The notes beneath the pieces are model-generated. The model did not search any database, was not told where the DNA came from, and saw only the letters and a list, made by a program, of their open reading frames with translations. From Xylaria sp. FL1777 (lineage: Eukaryota > Ascomycota > Sordariomycetes > Xylariales > Xylariaceae): 64,000 nt of DNA. The translations under genes were made by a program, and so were the position numbers. Positions 25,637-37,478 of this stretch are shown here, in pieces. Where the stretch lies: the NCBI GenBank assembly GCA_022578965.1, contig MU400646.1, positions 44,359-108,358 of the forward strand, in the 5' to 3' direction. Numbering within the stretch: position 1 is the first letter of the stretch; every line of letters begins with the position of its first letter.

Positions 25637-27335
25637 ATGGCCGTCGTTGCTGTCATCGCTGCTCAACCTATGTCATTCCTCAAGTCACGGCTCTCGAGTC
25701 ACATCATCACCACAACAGCAACACCCGCCCTTTTCCATCTCGGGAGAACCCCTTTCCGCGCACCTCAGGCTCTGAACTGGCGTCTTGGCGGAGCATTAAA
25801 ATCTGTCGAGCTACGTGGCGTATCATTTGAACCTGTGCGCACGATCACCACGTCCCAGTCTTATTTCGGAAGTCTTCGGAGACTTACACCTCACTCTGCA
25901 GTTAGCGAAGCCTTCAAATTCCAGCTAATAGCAAAGATGTCGACACGTAGATCGGCGCGTTTAAAGGCCGCCTCAGAGCTCGAGGACGAGTCGTCATCCT
26001 CGTCGGCGATAGCGCCACCTCCTCCCGTCCCGGCGCAGAGGGGACGCAAGAGAAAGGCGGGAACAGACGCAGACGCAGACGCAGAGCCAAATGGAGCAGC
26101 CAAGAAACCCACCACAAAGGCGCCCACAGCATCCAGCAAGCAGCGTAGACAGAGGGTCAGCACGCCGCCTCCACCAACCCCAACGCCGAGCAATGTGAAG
26201 CTGGTGGGAGAGCCTGCCGCTCCAGGAGTCCCCACCTATGCGACTCCGCCGAGCAAGAAGCCGCGAGCCCCAGCCGTGAATCGGCTCGCCGAGTCCAACG
26301 TCACGCTCGCCACACTCTTGTCTCCCGAGACGTCGCGGGTCGTGACCAGCAGGGGAGTCAGGAAACGCTCTCCCTCGGCGTCGCCCACGAAACAGCCTGT
26401 GCAAGGCGACCCCGTACCAAAGGTGGCCGCAGCAGCCGATATCCTCGAGGAAGGGAACAAGTTCCTCATCTCGGTAGATCCGCGGATGCGGCCGCTCGTC
26501 GAGAACAATCACTGTCGGATGTTCTCGCCCGAGGGGCTAGCGGAACAAATCGACCCCTTTGAAGCCCTGTGCAGCAGCATCATCTCGCAGCAGGTCTCGG
26601 GCGCCGCCGCAAAGTCGATAAAGAAGAAGTTCGTCGACCTGTTTCACGAAGGCGAGGAGGACAGCGCGGAACCCGCGAAGACACAGCCCGAGGGTGAAGA
26701 TGGGGACGACGGGCAGGCCCGGAAGCGCCCGTTTCCGGTCCCCACACAAGTCGTCGGCAAGACGATCGAAGAGCTGCGCACGGCGGGCCTCTCCCAGCGC
26801 AAGGCTGAGTACGTGTCTGGGTTAGCCGAGCAATTCACGACCGGCCAATTATCAGCCGAGATGCTCGCCAACGCACCGTACGAAGAACTCATAACGCGAC
26901 TGACAGCGGTCCGCGGCCTCGGTCTCTGGTCCGCTGAGATGTTCGCGTGCTTCGCGCTCAAGCGTACGGACGTATGTTCGCTGGGCGATTTAGGCGTCCA
27001 GCGAGGCATGGCCGCCTTCGTTGGTCGGGATGTCGCCAAACTTAAGAGCAAGGGCGGGAAGTTCAAGTATATGAGCGAGGCTGATATGAAGGAATTGTCC
27101 GACCGGTTTAAGCCATACAGAAGCCTCTTCATGTGGTATAGTAAGTAATTCGAATTTTACTCTTGCTTCTCGTTTTAGCCACTTTTGGAGTATATGAACT
27201 CTTTTTTCAGGTCTTAATCATATCTTATATGCTTCCTATGCTTCCGAAACACAGATCTGCTTCGATAACAGTTACTAACTCAGAGTGTTTGCAGTGTGGC
27301 AGGTTGAGGATACGGATGTAAGCACGATGGGATGA
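25637..27335 (+). CDS. DNA-3-methyladenine glycosylase II (Mag1/AlkA type, HhH-GPD)
   Basis: Exon 1 runs to 27140; a 154-bp intron (27141-27294, GTAAGT, TACTAAC branch at 27273, GCAG, phase 1) joins a 41-bp last exon ending at 27335. Without that intron the protein would stop early at MWYSK; with it the tail reads MWYMWQVEDTDVSTM, as in homologues. From the ATG at 25637 the product is 514 residues, from 25937 it is 414. Residues 101-260 of the long form are basic, Pro/Ser-rich linker (RRSARLKAA; DADADAE repeat). The catalytic domain follows: IDPFEALCSSIISQQVS, the helix-hairpin-helix VRGLGLWSAEM, and catalytic Asp451 in GDLGVQRG (Asp351 in the short form). It removes alkylated bases in base-excision repair. 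The first 100 residues resemble a mitochondrial presequence. Confidence 0.9.
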
Positions 27336-29355
27336 TGTTTGAGACAAGATGAGAACAAAGCTTTAAGAAATTTTGTATGATACTAGCCTATGTTAGATTA
27401 GAGCTATATATGATATGACGATTAGGTGGTGATATCACAATACAACTCACATTCGGTAATTTTTCGAGGCTGGGTTGTCATACGTAAATCATCACGCCGA
27501 AGTTCGTGTGATTGGAAAGTAACAACCCCAATAAGTAAAAGCGTAAAAAGAATCGTAGTTTATATAAAAGAGTATTCAAATTATGAATGCGAGCTGCGAC
27601 TTTCCTACACTTTTCTATACTAAATGTAAAGTGTTATTACTTAGTATGATTCCAGCCACCCTACCTTAGAACTCCCAATGTGTTCAACGATCATCTGGTC
27701 CTTGATCGGGTATACACCGTGGCGCGATCAACATATGATTGGTATCTCTTACTAAGACTAGATGAGCACCTAAGTAGTCTGCAGACCCCCCGATCCTAGT
27801 CATAAGAATACTTTAGGGTTTCTGCCTTCAGGAATAAAACCTACAAGCGTACGCCAGATCGAAAATGAAATCGTATTTAGAAGGGATATTGCAGTACAGA
27901 CCTCTCTGATGTAAGGGTAGTTCTACCAATTGATTAACTCTTTAACCCTTAGTCATATAGAGAAGTCTCCCTGGGTAGCTTTATCTGGCCCGAATTGGCA
28001 GCTGATGTTGTACGTCTACCATGGTGAACACCTTTTTTCTATGATCTATATCTCATTCCGGTAGTCATGGATACTTGATTAGCTAGGTAATCAACTGCTT
28101 GTATCCGATTCAGAGCTCTATAGAGGTTGTGAACTTACGTCTCGGGTAGTATTGCCGACCTTATATACATTGTTAGTCGATTTTAGTGACGATTCATTTT
28201 GAAGCCTCTTTTCAGTGAAGCCAGCTACACTAAGTATTCTTCTATTAATATTCCTATTGTTACTCCTAACCTCTTGTTTCTCACCCTTCTCTCCTCTGAG
28301 ATGGAGATGAGAGTTGAGTGAGAGGTACGAGACTAGAGGATAGTTTTGTGTACTTGATATGAAACGATTTTGCCCGTTGAAGCACGAAAGTGGCAATTGT
28401 TACTGAGTACTATCTCTAGACATTCGCTTGTGTAGACGAGATACCTTTTTTGACTTTGAAGTTGCCAGAGGGAAAATGGAAATTTTAATCAAGACTGTGC
28501 TACATGCGAATAGCAGTAGATGGCTGGCTGTCAAGCTACCTCGATCGCGAGTGCCTTCATATATTCTTCTGAGCTATCACTTCAGACGAAAGTCGAACGC
28601 CGTCTTCTGGGAGTTTAAGATGGCAGTACTAGGATAAGTGCAAAGTAGTCACGCCGCTCGGATGAAAAAATAAGACCGTAAGCTAGGATGAAGCCTACAG
28701 GTCTACGACAAGATCCTCCGTCGTGTCGGACTATATGTAAACGCCCTGACTTAACGACTCCATGCCGCGGGCTCGTTTCCGGAACAAGAACCGCTTTGGA
28801 GAGCCGGTCTCTCGAAGGTAACTTGGACCGGCAGGGCGACGGAAAAGGAAATGGACGCGTGGATTTAATGCTCCATATCCTGCATCTTCCACTCTAGGAC
28901 TCAGACCCCGTCTTCGTTCCCCTGCTAGGGTGAACATATGCCCGCTCCATAACGAGGTCCTGCGCGAGATTGGAAGTCCGAACGACACTCTTGATAAAAC
29001 ACGGCCAACCAAGGCGAAATTTACCACACGAGCCAGGCTAGCTTGCGAATGCACAATTGTTGATCACTGAAATCACGGAACGAAGGTAGTAGGCATTAGA
29101 TAGATAAATCCCATCTCCTTCCAATCTAGGGATCATGTTTAATCTATTTCCCGTGCATTCTGCCAGGGGCAAGGTTACAGCCGGCTGCAAATATAGAAAA
29201 TCGGTCTAGATGGAACAAAGGTAAAATAAATGCATGGTGTGAAGCTGTGATGCCTACGGGCTCAATATATATGTGCTAGCAACTCGCCTCGACCAGACTT
29301 GACGGTGGCCACCGCATCGAGCTGTGACCTCCCCCCGTCTCTCACAATTGATACA
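27336..29355. other. intergenic region
   Basis: No gene I can support. Frames at 28118-28396 (-), 28428-28637 (+) and 28731-29054 (-) are short and unrecognised. 28680-29050 is richer in G+C than its surroundings and could be a decayed coding relic, but no family is visible. An ATATATATG run near 29268 lies about 90 bases before the tannase start and may act as its TATA region. Confidence 0.5.
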
Positions 29356-31098
29356 ATGCGCCCTCAATCCAGTGCGATGGCTCTGAGCCTGAGCAGCGCC
29401 ATCGCGGGCGCCCAGGCGGTTACTTTAGCCGAACTCTGCACAGTCGACTACGTCACGACCGCGCTCCCCGTCGAGGACCTTGGATTGGCCGTGACGATCG
29501 ATCCATCCTCGGTCTCGGCAGCGCTGACGACGAATAAGACCGTGACCTCGTCGTGGTACCAGACTGCGGTTATAGACTACTGCAACGCGACGTTCGCGTA
29601 CTCCCACAACGGCCTCGCCGACGACATCGTGCACGTGTCGTACCTGGTGCCCTCGCCCGACAAGTTCTCGAACCGCTACCTGTCGACGGGCGGCGGCGGG
29701 CTCGCCATCAACTCAGGCTCGCAGTACGCGTCGGGTGGCGTCGCCGTGGGCGCGGTGTCCGGGATCACGGACGGCGGGTTCGGGTCGTTCAGCACGCAGT
29801 TCGACGCCGTCTTCCTCAAGGCCAACGGCACCGTGAACTGGCAGGCGACGTACATGTTCGGGTACCAGGCCCACCACGAATTGGCGGTGTTGGGCAAGCA
29901 GTTCGCGCGCAACCTGTTCGGTGTCGCGGCCGCCGACAAGGTCTACGCGTACTACCAGGGGTGCTCGGAGGGGGGCCGCGAGGGCTGGAGCCAGGCGCAG
30001 CGCTTCGGGGACCAGTTCGACGGGCTCGTCACGGGTGCTCCCGCCTTCCGCTTCAGCCAGCTGCAGGTGAACCACCTGACGCCCGCGGTCGTCGAGGCGC
30101 AGTCGGGGTACGCCCCGCCGCCGTGCGAGCTGCAGAAGATCCGGAACCTGACCATTGCCGCCTGCGACGGCCTCGACGGCCGAGTCGACGGCGTCGTGGC
30201 GCGGTCGGACCTCTGCAAGCTGCAGTTCGATTACGACGACACGGTCGGCGAGCCGTACTACTGCGCTGCCTCTACCCGCGGCGGCGGCGGTCCCGGTGGC
30301 TTCCCTGGAGGTAGCTCGACGCCCGCGCAGAACGGCACGGTGACGCGCGAGGGCGTGGCTATCGCTAAGGCGTTCACGGAGGGCCTGAAGGACTCCAAGG
30401 GACGACAGGTATACTTGAACCCCCAGCCAGCCTCCAACTTCGCGGACGCCCAGACGACGTACAACGCGGATTCGGCGTCGTGGGAGGTGCCGATTTCGGG
30501 GCTTGGGGGCGAATGGATTGTGCGGTTCCTGCAGCTGGAGGACAAGACCAACCTAGACACGCTGTCGGGCGTGACGGTCGACCAGCTGCGCGACTGGATG
30601 GCCTTCGGGATGCAGAGGTACTACGACTCGCTGCAGACGACGTGGCCGGATCTGACGGGCTTCCAGGCGGCGGGCAGCAAGATCCTGCACGTGCACGGCG
30701 AGGCGGACAGCTCGATCCCCTCGGCCTCGTCCGTGCGCTACTACGAGTCGGTGCGGCAGATCATGTTCGGCGACCTGAGCTACGACGACGGGACCAAGGC
30801 GCTCGACGACTTCTACCGTCTGTTCATCGTGCCCGGCGCCGAGCACTGCGGCGCCAACGCGGCCCAGCCGAACGGCGGGTGGCCGGTCACGACCCTCCAG
30901 ACCGTCATCGACTGGGTCGAGGGCGGCGTCGCCCCCGCAACCCTGAATAACACGGGCAATGGCATCAGCAGCCTCTGCCGGTGGCCCTTACGGCCGTTGT
31001 GGTCGGGCAACGGCACTAGCCTTGATTGCGTGTTTGATCAGAAATCCACCGATTCCTGGACCTACACGCTTGACGCGTTCTACTTCCCAGTTTATTAG
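29356..31098 (+). CDS. secreted tannase/feruloyl esterase family protein
   Basis: Single exon; the ATG at 29356 gives 580 residues. The frame continues 19 codons upstream but has no ATG there. Residues 1-22 (MRPQSSAMALSLSSAIAGAQA) form a signal peptide, so the enzyme is secreted. The tannase/feruloyl esterase fold (alpha/beta hydrolase) is shown by the catalytic triad with its paired cysteines: Ser204 in GCSEGG, Asp451 in HGEADSS and His497 in AEHCG, with Cys203 and Cys498 flanking Ser and His (CS-D-HC motif). Several N-glycosylation sequons are present. It should cleave ester bonds of gallate, ferulate or related phenolic acids in plant wall or tannin substrates; which one cannot be told. 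A Gly-rich insert (RGGGGPGGFPGG) lies near residue 312. Third codon positions are almost all G or C, unlike the flanks. Confidence 0.93.
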   Translation: MRPQSSAMALSLSSAIAGAQAVTLAELCTVDYVTTALPVEDLGLAVTIDPSSVSAALTTNKTVTSSWYQTAVIDYCNATFAYSHNGLADDIVHVSYLVPSPDKFSNRYLSTGGGGLAINSGSQYASGGVAVGAVSGITDGGFGSFSTQFDAVFLKANGTVNWQATYMFGYQAHHELAVLGKQFARNLFGVAAADKVYAYYQGCSEGGREGWSQAQRFGDQFDGLVTGAPAFRFSQLQVNHLTPAVVEAQSGYAPPPCELQKIRNLTIAACDGLDGRVDGVVARSDLCKLQFDYDDTVGEPYYCAASTRGGGGPGGFPGGSSTPAQNGTVTREGVAIAKAFTEGLKDSKGRQVYLNPQPASNFADAQTTYNADSASWEVPISGLGGEWIVRFLQLEDKTNLDTLSGVTVDQLRDWMAFGMQRYYDSLQTTWPDLTGFQAAGSKILHVHGEADSSIPSASSVRYYESVRQIMFGDLSYDDGTKALDDFYRLFIVPGAEHCGANAAQPNGGWPVTTLQTVIDWVEGGVAPATLNNTGNGISSLCRWPLRPLWSGNGTSLDCVFDQKSTDSWTYTLDAFYFPVY

Positions 31099-34000
31099 TC
31101 TAATGTGGGTGAAAAGCTAGGTAGGTAGATGCGGTAATGGATGTGTACGTAATAAATTCAGTTCTACACCTATTGCAGTACCTACTCCCTCTTGCCGCTT
31201 AGACATAGACTTGTAAGCATAGGGATACCTGAGTAATCGTGGCCGAAGTGTCATTGTCTCCAGTCCTCGAATGATATGTCATTTGTTTCCTCCGGTATGT
31301 ATACCGGTATTCATTGCCGTAGTTCCCGTCTTGCAAATAGGCTACCAAGAGACATCGCGGCACCATGACTCCCTCGGTCAGGAAGAACTATTTTATCTCC
31401 TAAAGTGATATGTAGCATTAAAAGTCGTTTACCAATGATTCTACAATTTGTCTTACTCAGAAAATTGTAGGCTAGCATTGTAAACATACAATATTAAACC
31501 AAAGCCGGTGGTACAAGCTGTAGTTTGATAAACAAAACAGTAGCTGTTCCTAGCGGTGAGGTCGATGTTTTCTGTTACACGATGTTGATCAAATGACGTG
31601 TAGGAATCCAGAACTTTCCCATCAGCAAGGAGCCCCCCGGCAGACTGGGAGATCTGTCGGGGCCAATCCGAGTCAACGCGTTGTTTGAGAGTGCATTTTT
31701 GTTGTCGCAGATCCCGGATTGCGGCACTACTACTACACGGAATGTGAGCTGCTGCAAACTCCCTTGACCTCTCCATACAGTAGGAGTACGGTACAGCTGG
31801 TCGATATCTGCTCTTCCTCATACGTGGATGGTAATAGTAGACAGAGAGCATTCGTAATGAGAGAGACAGTGGTCACGATGCAGGCGATGGAACCATCATT
31901 TTCTTGACTAGTTTGCATCAATGGGGTTGCCATGAGCATGGAATACGAGCGGGTGGCCAATTCTCGCTCGTGTTGGTGGCGCCAACATGGCCTGCTGTGT
32001 TCTTGGTATTACACGTACATTGTCGGGAACAACGTGCAATGGGGCACGGATTTAGCAGACCTCCCTGCCCTACCTACACTACAGCCGACCGCTGTTGTAT
32101 GTACCGGTATATATAAGATAAGAAATGCAATGTATCAGCCCGAGACAGAAAGCTCCGGGTTTTGGCTCGTAGAAAATAATCAACACTGAGGCGTTGCCGC
32201 CGCATACCATTGGGCTAATTGACCTCCACGGGGCCGCATACAGCCGGCATTACTAGTGTAGTAGAACCATAGCGAATACATATTAGGATAGAATATCGGT
32301 GCTATTCTGTATCCAGAACGGAAATCATCTACGCTCAATTACCGGCGAGTTTAGTAGTTGTGGACGGTGCGGCGCTACTATTCGTTGGTAGCTTGCAGGG
32401 ACTAATCCAGTACCTAATCCCACGCAATTTCATTGTTGTAGCATCGCATCATGAAATTGGCTTCTGAAGATAGGAGAAATTCTCCGATCCTCGTGTTGCT
32501 GCTAGCCAACTACCCAGGTAGGATATAGACTACTACATGTACCTACGTGAGTACACGATGCGAAGTGGTCATGGATAGAATAGTAGCGGCGGGAGTGTAC
32601 ATTCAGTAGAGAACACACTGCGATGCCCTACCCGTACGTGGTAGGAGCAGAAGGAGGAGAAAAGAAAAATCGATGGCTCCAGTGTCGTCGTCATGGACTT
32701 TCAATGATCAGCGGCCACGACGCTAGTTTGTTCTGACCACCCCTAGGAAGCAGCTAGCATTGGTCAGAAAATACCTATCTAGATAGGTGGGCTTGAACGC
32801 ATTGCTCTATCCTCCCTGCTGGGGCTGGTTTGCCGAAAACAAATCAGAAGTGGTAGATCTATCCAGGGAAGAACAGACTGGGCGTTGGATGTTGCATAGT
32901 AGCGTCGATCACAGATGGCTTCGTGTTATCCACAACTCCACCACCATCCCGCCGTCCCAAAGACGGCGGAAAGTTTTCTGCTTGGGCTGGCTGATACTAG
33001 GATGTTGGGTTGAAATTGAGTACAAGCCAATGGATGCCGTGAGGTTAACACTATAATCAGTAGTTTAAAGACATTGGTGACGAAGGCGCACTGGAGAATC
33101 TGACAACAAGCTCAAGATAGTTCAAGGTACCTTACTTAGTAGGGCAGACATGGGACGGGGCGATATACCTAAAACCTGATTCTGAGCTTATATATATGCT
33201 AGTCTAAACCCATACCATACACTCCCAATCTCTACAACTATATACATATGTAGTATATAGTATATAGGTAGTATAGAATGTATAGTATGGTGGAAAACTT
33301 GGCTGAGCTGCTTTACATATATGCAACGTACTTACTTATCAACTGTATCTTCAAGCCTAGGTAATCTTGTCGTGTACGCGCACGCAACGCGCAAGCGGAT
33401 GCAGATGCAGCCAAGCCCCCGGCCAAGCACTGCCCGTGCGACCTTATTCTGAACAAGGGGGGCCCCATGTCGAAAGCGTGGGCAAGCAGAGAACAATGCC
33501 ACTTCTCACGCACTTCTTCACGAGCGACGAAACGGACCGGGAGAAGAATGACGACATGGCGGTATCGTCTTGGAGGACGAGTAGATGGAATAACCTTATA
33601 CTTCCAACATACGTATAGCCGTTGTTTACTGGATACCTCCCAAGATTCGGCCAAAAAGCAGTGCAGGAGGATTCGACGGCGGTTGGGATTGCGGCGATAA
33701 CCGAGCATGGATTGTTGCTAAACGGGCAAGTGACCGCAACAAGAAACAATGAAATCAGCTCAAAGCTACCGGTACTTCACTACATATCTACATGTAGGAC
33801 AAAAAAATACGCAGTACAGCGACCGGACAGTAGAGGATCTTGGGTCATGGGTCTTGGGTAGTACCTAGTCAGTAACTCAGGTCTGCTCAAGGATATATGT
33901 TGTTGTAAGTAGGTAAGTGTCGGTGAACAATGTATCATAATGTATGTAGGTATATCCTTTTCTCATTGCCAAGAACGATAAAAATAAAAGAAAATAATCG

Positions 34001-34744
34001 AAGCCGAAGGAGAAAACTGATCGTTCTAGAATCTAGACTCTTGGATCCAGATACAGGGGATTTGGTGGACCTTCAATGCTGATAATGTCCAAGGACCGCT
34101 AGGCACACGAGGAAAAAGATGGAGGCGCTGGACAGGCTGTAATTATACCTATCGGAGCGGGAGCCAAGCTTCGGGAATTCCTCTCCAGGCCTTGCTTAGG
34201 TGTACAGGTGTACAGGTGTAGCCGGAACGAATCCCAAGAGCTACCTGCTTAGTGTAGTTTGTTGTTGTCTTGGTATCGTTGAGTGAAACGACCTTTGTTC
34301 TTCTTACCTACTAACTTAGTACTTACTAAATACAGTAATAATCTGGTTGTCATTTGCCAATAGGAGTACAGTGTTAAATGGTAGGCTTCTCATTTTTATC
34401 ACAGTGCGCCTTCGTTGTCGCATAAAGGGTGTCTATTAACTACCTAATCAGACATGTCTAGCAGATGATAGTGGACCCATCGTTTAAGTAGAAACCCCTA
34501 AATAGCACTCTAAAGATCCCAACAGCCCCTGAACCCACGGGCTCACAGCAGTGGATAGCCCGATAATCCACTGACACAGTACATCACACACCACACTACC
34601 CAGTATATTACGTATGGTCTACAGAGGTACGATGCATGTACTAGGCATGTACTGTGCGTAGATAGGGGAACCTCGATCTCCCCCCCCGGCCCTTTAAGTC
34701 GCATAGGACCTAGCTTACTGGGTAGAGGGCAGACAAGAGCAGGC
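31099..34744. other. gene-free region (3.6 kb)
   Basis: No supported gene. Frames at 31453-31851, 31932-32189, 32787-33056 and 33313-33861 overlap on both strands and match no family I know. TATATAG/TATAGTATATAG low-complexity sequence lies at 33185-33290. TACAGGTGTACAGGTGTA, a short direct repeat, lies near 34201-34218. A C-run (CCCCCCCC) lies at 34681. Confidence 0.5.
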
Positions 34745-36195
34745 TTTGTATGCGAGGATTTATCGGGGCCCTCACACTACCTACTACGTACAGGCCCAGG
34801 TACTGCCAACCCCTTGCCAATTCGACTTGCCCCTAAAACCCATAAGTTGGATTCCAAAACGTTTCGGCTTTTCTTGTCTATGTCTTGACCTTCCTCTCCA
34901 TCCCTCTTTTCCTGCCATCCAGTCCACCATCCCGTTCTTCCGTTTCGGATTCATTCGTTTGTCCATATTCCTTCATCGTAGAGGAAGAGCACTCGCTCCA
35001 TTACTTCCTCCTCTTTAATACTCACTCATACACACTCACACGTCCCTTACGCAACACGATCGGTTGAAGCAACTTCGACTCCTTCGCCTACCCGACCAAC
35101 TATTTCTTTCGACGAAGCAAACCCGAACGAGATACTTCTTAAGTTTTGAGCAGGTGTGTCTTGAAAGGGTGGTAGAATATCTCGGTTATCGAAGACGAGA
35201 GTACTCTCAACCAAACCAACGGACCGTTTCTTGTGGAAAATAAGGTTAGTTTATTATATTTTCTTATTGTATTGTGCATGCAGTTGCAAACACAGTGACG
35301 CGTGCCTCTGCCACCTCTCGCTGGTCCCTTTCCATCATACCTGGCAAATATCAAGGCTACAAGAGGAGGACGGAAATATCACACGAAGGGCTTAAAAGAT
35401 GGGTGTACGACCTTCCTGGTGCTTCGAATTGCGTAGATGACAGGACGCGATTCTGGATGCTATGTTCGCCACAGCGGTTGCGGTATAACAAAAAGAGTAG
35501 TCTGCTTCGCCATTGGACTTGCGGATGTCGAAGGCAAGGATACTCGTCTCCCGGGCATGAAATAGCAATTGAGGACTCCCATTGGCAGCAACCTCTCATC
35601 GCAAGTCCGTATCCAGCAAAGCTTGTCAAGGTTGTGGCGTACAGTGGCTCGCGCTAGAAGCTGCAATCGAGACTTCCGGAAAAGCGAGTGCTGGTCAAAC
35701 CATCCACCAATTATTCGATAAGCTTTGGTTTGTCTGCACAGACGTCCCGCAGGAAGCCCGACGGATCACCAACAACGGGCCGCATGGCAGCAGCGGCACG
35801 GATTCCTGGAGCTGCTCGCAGTTTCCTTCGTCCCAGCTGCCTTGTTTGGCTGCTGGGTGTAGCCTAATATACCTGGTCGGGCAAGCCTACTTGTGTCGTA
35901 CCTGACTTGCCGTTGAAGGCGTTGTTTTTATGGTCTTCTCAGCTATGCTGTGTCGTTCCCCGAGCCAGCCTTCAACAACTTGTTCCACACTTGAATCATC
36001 ACTCTAGCTTCATCATCATCATCGGTTTTTGGACGCGTTCGACCAAGCGGCAAGGACGTTCTATTTACTCACTACCTTCGATTACTTGTTTTCTGATCGT
36101 GGCCGATTGCTCGGTTGCCTCACTTACCTTCGTCTTCCAAGTACCATTTTGCTCTATTTGACTCAACACTGACTCTTCCACCAATTGTAGTCAAA
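34745..36195 (+). promoter_or_regulatory. probable promoter and long intron-containing 5' leader of the Ecm33-like gene
   Basis: From about 34,860 the plus strand becomes strongly pyrimidine-rich, then CAAC/ACACTCACA-rich, as in fungal transcription-start regions. Candidate 5' UTR donors are GTGTGT at about 35,154 and GTTAGT at about 35,246. A good acceptor, CTGAC followed by CCACCAATTGTAG, ends at 36190, just five bases before the ATG. The short frames inside make no sense as proteins. The leader and its intron are inference from composition and splice signals. Confidence 0.4.
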
Positions 36196-37478
36196 ATGTA
36201 CAGTAAAGAGCTAGTTTCAGCTGTCGCGGCTTTCAGCCTAGTATCTGGTATGTTACATTCTAAAACAGTTTAGGCTCGGAATAGGGTAGTAACAATTTTG
36301 TAGGCGCCGCTGCTTTGAGCTGCAAAGACGACCCTGTCGAGATTAACAGCCAAGCTGATGCTACCCAAGTCGCAAGCTGCAAGTCTATCACCAACGATCT
36401 TGTTCTCAATGTCAACGCCGGCCCAAGTATCGATATTGGTGGTGTCTTGACCAGCATTGGGGGTAGCTTCATCGTCAAGAACAACGGTTTTATTCAGAGC
36501 CTGTCATCCGAATCACTCCAAACTATCGGCGGCGTGTTCCAGCTGAACAATGTCACATCGCTTGCTTCGTTGGTTTTCCCGGTACTTGGAGAGGTCGGTT
36601 CCATTGATTGGGCTACTTTGAGCTCCCTTCAAGAACCGACATTTGGTACTCCCGGTATCACCAAGGCCAAGAGCGTCACTGTTGCTGATACATTTGTGGC
36701 CAATCTCGACGGCATCAATGTCCAAGAGCTGACTGACATGGACATCAACAACAACCGTAGGCTGTCCAAGTTCTCTACTAGCATTAAGAGCTTGAGCAAT
36801 GTTCTCCGCGTCAGCGCCAACGCCCTGAACATGACCATGGAAATGCCCAACCTGGAGTGGATTGCCAATATGACTATCGCTAATGTTAGCACATTCTCTG
36901 TTCCCTCCCTAAAGGCTGTCAATGGTTCCATGCGTTTCAACTCTAACTACTTCACGGAGTTCCTCGCCGCCAACCTTACAACAATTCAAGATGGAGACTT
37001 GTCATTTGTCAGCAACCCTCAGCTCACCAACATCACGATCCCCAAGCTGGAGAAAGTTGGTGGTGGTGTAACCATTGCCAACAACACAGCCCTTGGCAAA
37101 ATTAACGGCCTAGATTCTCTTGCGGATGTTGGTGGCGCTATTGTGATGCGTGGTTCTTTCGACGACATTGAACTGCCCAGCCTTAACAACGTCGTCGGAA
37201 CAGCTGACTTTATCAGCACTGAAGATATCCAAAGCTCGTGCGACAAGTTGAACAAGCTCAGCGGAAACGTTGTGCAGGGCAAAGTTACCACTTGTGAGAG
37301 TGACAACGCCACTGCTAACAACAACACTTCTAGCGGCGGCAGCGATAGCGGTAGTGGCAGTGGTAGCAACAGCAGCGGCGGCGATAACGGTGACAGTGCT
37401 GCTTCCCTCGCCAGCGTTAGCATGTCTACTGTCGTTACGCTCGCTGCTCTCGGCGGTCTTGTTACAGCCTTTTTGTAA
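36196..37478 (+). CDS. ECM33: Ecm33-like GPI-anchored cell wall protein
   Basis: Exon 1 (36196-36247) and exon 2 (36304-37478) flank a 56-bp intron (GTATGT...TTTGTAG, phase 1) and give 408 residues. Residues 1-22 form a signal peptide (MYSKELVSAVAAFSLVSGAA). The body has the repeated leucine-rich, receptor-L-domain-like pattern of the Ecm33/Sps2/Pst1 family, with many N-glycosylation sites. A Ser/Gly/Asn-rich linker (about 345-380) and a hydrophobic C-terminus (STVVTLAALGGLVTAFL) after small residues form a GPI-anchor signal. Family members are glycosylphosphatidylinositol proteins of plasma membrane and wall, needed for normal wall integrity and mannoprotein layering. An intron within the signal-peptide coding part is common in this family. 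Confidence 0.93.

Noticed and set aside
25994..26512. 172-codon antisense frame in the glycosylase gene
   Set aside because: Cys/Arg/Gly-rich antisense of low-complexity coding sequence; no start context or family.
29553..30314. 253-codon open frame overlapping the tannase gene
   Set aside because: Arg/Pro-rich +1 shadow of a very G+C-rich gene; no family features, and the tannase frame has the catalytic triad.
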